8,605 nt of DNA from Kordiimonadaceae bacterium (GTDB taxonomy: Bacteria; Pseudomonadota; Alphaproteobacteria; Sphingomonadales; Kordiimonadaceae), in the NCBI GenBank assembly GCA_014238195.1, contig JABABO010000406.1:1-8605 (forward strand), given 5' to 3'. A program made the position numbers and the translations under genes. Each line of letters begins with the position of its first letter. Position 1 is the stretch's first letter. Below, in pieces: positions 5,973 to 8,605 of this stretch. Under the pieces are notes generated by a model. The model searched no databases, was not told the DNA's origin, and saw nothing but the letters and a program-made list of their open reading frames with translations.

Positions 5973-7042
5973 TGTATGCCTAACGGGTTATATCCCTGAT
6001 TATGATATGTCTGATTATGGTTTTGGCGAAATGCCATGTCAGCTGCCATTTTTATTGCGGCTAAGGTGCTTTGTATATTGGCTTTTCCTGTACCAGCGAT
6101 ATCAAAAGCTGTCCCGTGATCAGGTGAGGTCCGAATAATGGGCAAGCCAAGGGTCACATTTACACCAGACCAAAAATCAAGGGTTTTAATGGGGATAAGG
6201 GCTTGATCATGGTACATGCACACGGCAACATCATAGTTTTCGCGTGCTTCCGCATGGAATAAACTATCAGCGCTATAGGGACCACTGACATCAATACCCA
6301 TATCTTGCAAGGCCCATATCGCAGGCTGGATGTGGGTGGCTTCTTCAATTCCGATTGCCCCGCCTTCACCAGCGTGTGGATTCATGCCTGCAATCGCAAG
6401 TCGTGGGTAAGCAATGCCAAAACGATGGCAAAGATCATGTGCTGCGATGACACCTGAGTGTATAATGTGATCTGCTTGCAAGGTTTTTACAACATCTGCC
6501 AAGGGAATATGGGTCGTTACGGGAATAACTTTTAGCGTTTCACACGCTAACATCATAACAGCCGTATGATCAGGCATATCACATAAGCGGGCAAGGTATT
6601 CCGTATGCCCAGGTGCATCAAAGCCCGCTTCATAAAGTCCAGCTTTGTTGATTGGCGCTGTTACAAGGCCAGCGATTTGACCCGTTCTGGCAAGGGACAC
6701 CGCTTTGTCGATTGATTGAATGACTGTTGCCGCGTTACCAGAGTTGATCATGCCTGGTTTGACAGCTTGTCCCAAGGCTAAATCGATGCAGGGTAGGGTA
6801 TCTGATGGCAGATTTGGAATATCCGATGGATTATCGATACATGTTACATCAAGACTTGGTGCATAAACTTTCAACGCTTCAACCGCACCAATATAAACAA
6901 GGGTCGGCAATATTTTGCGCTGTTTTTCATTTGTCCATATTTTTGTAAGAATTTCGGGGCCGATGCCTGCTGGGTCCCCCATCGTTATGCCAATGACAGG
7001 ATGATAATCGCTTTTTATTTGTTTGGCTGGATTAACGGCCAT
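5969..7042 (-). CDS. pdxA: 4-hydroxythreonine-4-phosphate dehydrogenase
   Basis: PdxA oxidises 4-phosphohydroxy-L-threonine with NAD(P)+ in the DXP-dependent route to pyridoxal 5'-phosphate. The product, which decarboxylates spontaneously, is condensed with deoxyxylulose phosphate by PdxJ. The 357-residue protein has GITMGDPAGIGPE (18-30), TAPINK (128-133), GHTEYLA (145-151) and three metal-binding His in the family positions: His178 (TTHIPL), His222 (NPHAGEGG) and His277 (MYHDQALIP). LGLPIIRTSPDHGTAFDIAG is near the C-terminus. The end is slightly extended and rich in Asn, Gln and His (from about residue 338), likely a disordered tail. The ATG at 7042 is 5 bases after the surA stop, with AAAGAG-like purines just upstream. 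The gene therefore sits in a tight surA-pdxA-rsmA operon. Confidence 0.97.
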   Translation of the reverse strand: MAVNPAKQIKSDYHPVIGITMGDPAGIGPEILTKIWTNEKQRKILPTLVYIGAVEALKVYAPSLDVTCIDNPSDIPNLPSDTLPCIDLALGQAVKPGMINSGNAATVIQSIDKAVSLARTGQIAGLVTAPINKAGLYEAGFDAPGHTEYLARLCDMPDHTAVMMLACETLKVIPVTTHIPLADVVKTLQADHIIHSGVIAAHDLCHRFGIAYPRLAIAGMNPHAGEGGAIGIEEATHIQPAIWALQDMGIDVSGPYSADSLFHAEARENYDVAVCMYHDQALIPIKTLDFWSGVNVTLGLPIIRTSPDHGTAFDIAGTGKANIQSTLAAIKMAADMAFRQNHNQTYHNQGYNPLGIQ

Positions 7043-7047
7043 GCTCT

Positions 7048-8361
7048 TTACCGATAATCAATAATGGCATCACGGCGAATATCACGTAGGTAACGCCGCG
7101 CCATCATTGACATACGCTTTTGCTCTAACTGAGCGTAAATAGCATCAAAGTTAGGTTCCTGTATTTCAGGTTCTTTGCGGTCACAAACGAAAAGCGCGCG
7201 CCAACCATCCGCCATTTTCAAGAGCTGAGTTCGCTCACCTGTTCGCAGGTTTTCAATGTCGCGGCGCAAGGGGACAGACATATCACGTATCCGCATGATA
7301 CCTAATTCTTGCTCGCCGTCAGCGCCTGATTCTAAAGCATGCTTTGCCACCTGCCCGCATGTCGAATCAGCTTCGCTGATATTTGATACATAATCCTCAA
7401 AGGTTTTGGCTTTATCTTCGTTGGCAACGAGATCACTTGAGAGATGAATTTGGCGCAGGCTATATTGTATATCAAGGGGATCAGCTGTTAGGATACGCCG
7501 ACGATCACGCAGGGCGAAAATAGTATAACCCCCTGGTGTGCGGATAGGGTCTAAAATTTCGCCAACAGGACTGTTTTGAATCAGCGTAAGCTGGTCATTA
7601 TTAATATCTGATTCTGATAACCAACCCAGATCGCCGCCAACAGCCGCCGATGAGGATGCCGATAATTGCTGTGCTATTTCGGGAAAGGATGATCCGCTTT
7701 GCAAGCGCTCAACCAGTGCATCGGCATTCGCTTTGACGCTGGCTTCTTGCTCTGGCGAGGCAACAAGTAAAACAATCTCGCCGAGGCGATACTCAAACTT
7801 ACCTTTGTTATCATACAAACGCTTAATAAAGGCATCGACTTCTTCGTCTGAAACACTGACAAATTGCCCTAAGCGCCCTTGAACCAACTGTCCCCAAGCA
7901 CTCTCAGCCTCGATTTGTTTCTTCATAGTTTCTTTGCTAGAACCAATTTGCAATAGAGCATTGCCTAACTGATCCCCCGTTTGACCTAAGCCTTGCGCCC
8001 GACGATTAAAAAAATCGTCTAATAATTCAGGGGAGATGACTAAATCAACTTCTTGGGCTTCTTGTAATTGTAGGCGTTCATCAATGATTGATTGGACAAC
8101 CTGTTCGCGGACTTTTAAAAACTCAACTTCAGAGTTAACCCCACCACTGATAGCAATAACGAGACGCAGTCTTTGATCAATATCAAATGTTGACACAGGT
8201 TCATCATTCACTAAAACTTCAATGCTGTTGATCGAATTTTGCGCGGCAATATTATGGGTTATAGCAATGACACAGACGCTACTGAACGTCAATGCTTTCA
8301 AAGCCTTTAAGACAGCCATCATCACGGGCGGTAAATAGGAAAAGCCTTTAGATTTGTTCAT
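7048..8361 (-). CDS. surA: SurA-like periplasmic chaperone / peptidyl-prolyl isomerase
   Basis: SurA escorts unfolded outer-membrane barrel proteins, including LptD, through the periplasm to the BAM complex. The 437-residue precursor has a basic N-terminus, a hydrophobic signal segment (about 16-40) and likely cleavage near Ala39-Ala40. A SurA N-terminal chaperone domain follows (about 45-170: helical, with VREQVVQSIIDERLQLQEA at 84-102), then one clear parvulin domain (about 190-290; GGDLGWLSES, then PIRTPGGYTIFALRDRR). The next part (about 300-395) looks like a degenerate second parvulin-like domain and contains the only mature cysteines, Cys335 and Cys393. The C-terminal helix ends in RRDAIIDYR. 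No Shine-Dalgarno sequence precedes the ATG at 8361. The downstream in-frame GTG/ATG candidates would remove the basic n-region and look no better. It lies downstream of lptD and just upstream of pdxA. Confidence 0.92.
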   Translation of the reverse strand: MNKSKGFSYLPPVMMAVLKALKALTFSSVCVIAITHNIAAQNSINSIEVLVNDEPVSTFDIDQRLRLVIAISGGVNSEVEFLKVREQVVQSIIDERLQLQEAQEVDLVISPELLDDFFNRRAQGLGQTGDQLGNALLQIGSSKETMKKQIEAESAWGQLVQGRLGQFVSVSDEEVDAFIKRLYDNKGKFEYRLGEIVLLVASPEQEASVKANADALVERLQSGSSFPEIAQQLSASSSAAVGGDLGWLSESDINNDQLTLIQNSPVGEILDPIRTPGGYTIFALRDRRRILTADPLDIQYSLRQIHLSSDLVANEDKAKTFEDYVSNISEADSTCGQVAKHALESGADGEQELGIMRIRDMSVPLRRDIENLRTGERTQLLKMADGWRALFVCDRKEPEIQEPNFDAIYAQLEQKRMSMMARRYLRDIRRDAIIDYR

Positions 8362-8375
8362 CGTTTCATTCGTTT

Positions 8376-8443
8376 CTAAGTTTGGTCTAAGTTTGACCTA
8401 AGTTTGGGCCAAAATTTAACCTAAAATCTGGCACAAATTTGAT
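8376..8443 (-). repeat. Imperfect tandem repeat, six units of 11-12 bases
   Basis: On the minus strand the units nearest surA read ACCAAACTTAG (8376-8386), GTCAAACTTAG (8387-8397) and GCCCAAACTTAG (8398-8409). More diverged units follow at 8410-8420 (GTTAAATTTTG), 8421-8432 (GCCAGATTTTAG) and 8433-8443 (ATCAAATTTGT). The first three agree at nearly every base, and the others share the CAAA-TTT pattern. The array fills most of the lptD-surA spacer and ends 14 bases before the surA start. The period is close to one DNA helical turn. Confidence 0.75.
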
Positions 8444-8451
8444 CTGCATTT

Positions 8452-8480
8452 ATAGTATAGCCTTGTAGCTGTTTTATGAA
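8452..8480 (-). promoter_or_regulatory. Weak candidate promoter for surA-pdxA-rsmA
   Basis: On the minus strand TTCATA (8475-8480) and TACTAT (8452-8457) are 17 bases apart, each matching the sigma70 consensus at four of six positions. An overlapping TATACT (8454-8459) is a better -10 hexamer but leaves a 15-base spacer. It lies between the lptD stop and the repeat array, where an internal promoter would be useful, but such matches arise often in AT-rich DNA. Confidence 0.25.
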
Positions 8481-8487
8481 TGCTCTG

Positions 8488-8605
8488 CTAGCCTAAATTC
8501 TTTAGTTTTAAAGTAAACAAGAAACGTGTTCCTGATTGAATGTCTCGGTCTTCGGTGAAGAGCTTGCGTGCTGAGAGAGAAACTTCAATACAGTCATCAA
8601 TATAG
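8488..8605 (-). CDS. lptD: LPS-assembly protein LptD, C-terminal end only
   Basis: Reading the minus strand from the right edge, a frame is open from base 8605 to the TAG at 8488-8490 and gives 38 residues: Tyr-Ile-Asp-Asp-Cys-Ile-Glu-Val-Ser-Leu at the left end, RKLFTEDRDIQSGTRFLF in the middle, and LKLKNLG at the end. This matches the closing beta-strands of alphaproteobacterial LptD, where a D-E/D-C pattern, an F-T-x-D-R-D-I turn and a final K-x-L-G are typical. LptD is the outer-membrane barrel that inserts lipopolysaccharide. The rest of the gene lies outside the window. The position just upstream of surA-pdxA-rsmA is the standard order and supports the assignment. Confidence 0.85.
   Translation of the reverse strand, partial: YIDDCIEVSLSARKLFTEDRDIQSGTRFLFTLKLKNLG

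Noticed and set aside
8358..8369. Three-codon frame Met-Lys-Arg overlapping the surA start (ATGAAACGATGA)
   Set aside because: Could in principle couple translation, but it has no ribosome binding site and such a short frame arises easily by chance.

Overview
The window looks like a core chromosomal segment of an alphaproteobacterium of moderate to low GC content. The evidence is a GapR (DUF2312) homologue, the three-gene petABC form of cytochrome bc1, a trmL-hemF pair beside it, and an lptD-surA-pdxA-rsmA cluster on the minus strand. All of these are typical of Alphaproteobacteria. I cannot place it at genus level. The oxygen-dependent HemF together with a bc1 complex points to aerobic respiration.

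Layout from left to right: (1) the 3' part of gapR on the plus strand, cut by the window edge; (2) trmL and hemF on the minus strand, 39 bases apart, probably co-transcribed and convergent with gapR; (3) a divergent intergenic region of about 336 bases holding the control sequences for trmL-hemF and petABC; (4) petA-petB-petC on the plus strand, tightly packed (13-base gap, then a 4-base overlap) and closed by a strong intrinsic terminator at 4786-4815; (5) a convergent gap up to 5102 with no convincing gene but with a 28-base near-perfect palindrome, further inverted repeats and a stretch that faintly resembles an insertion-sequence end; (6) a minus-strand cluster read from the right edge: the last 38 codons of lptD, a 126-base spacer with an approximately 11-base tandem repeat, then surA, pdxA (4 bases between surA stop and pdxA start region, effectively adjacent) and rsmA (overlapping pdxA by 4 bases).

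Functionally, petABC encodes the respiratory quinol:cytochrome c oxidoreductase, whose b and c hemes depend on the pathway that includes HemF. TrmL modifies the tRNA wobble base. LptD and SurA act in outer-membrane assembly: LptD is the LPS export barrel and SurA is a periplasmic chaperone for barrels such as LptD. PdxA (vitamin B6 synthesis) and RsmA (16S rRNA dimethylation) travel with them in a widely conserved gene order.

I found no new defence, mobile or biosynthetic system. The parts worth a second look are non-coding (the petC-rsmA gap and the repeat upstream of surA), plus a few local protein oddities in HemF, GapR, cytochrome c1 and SurA.
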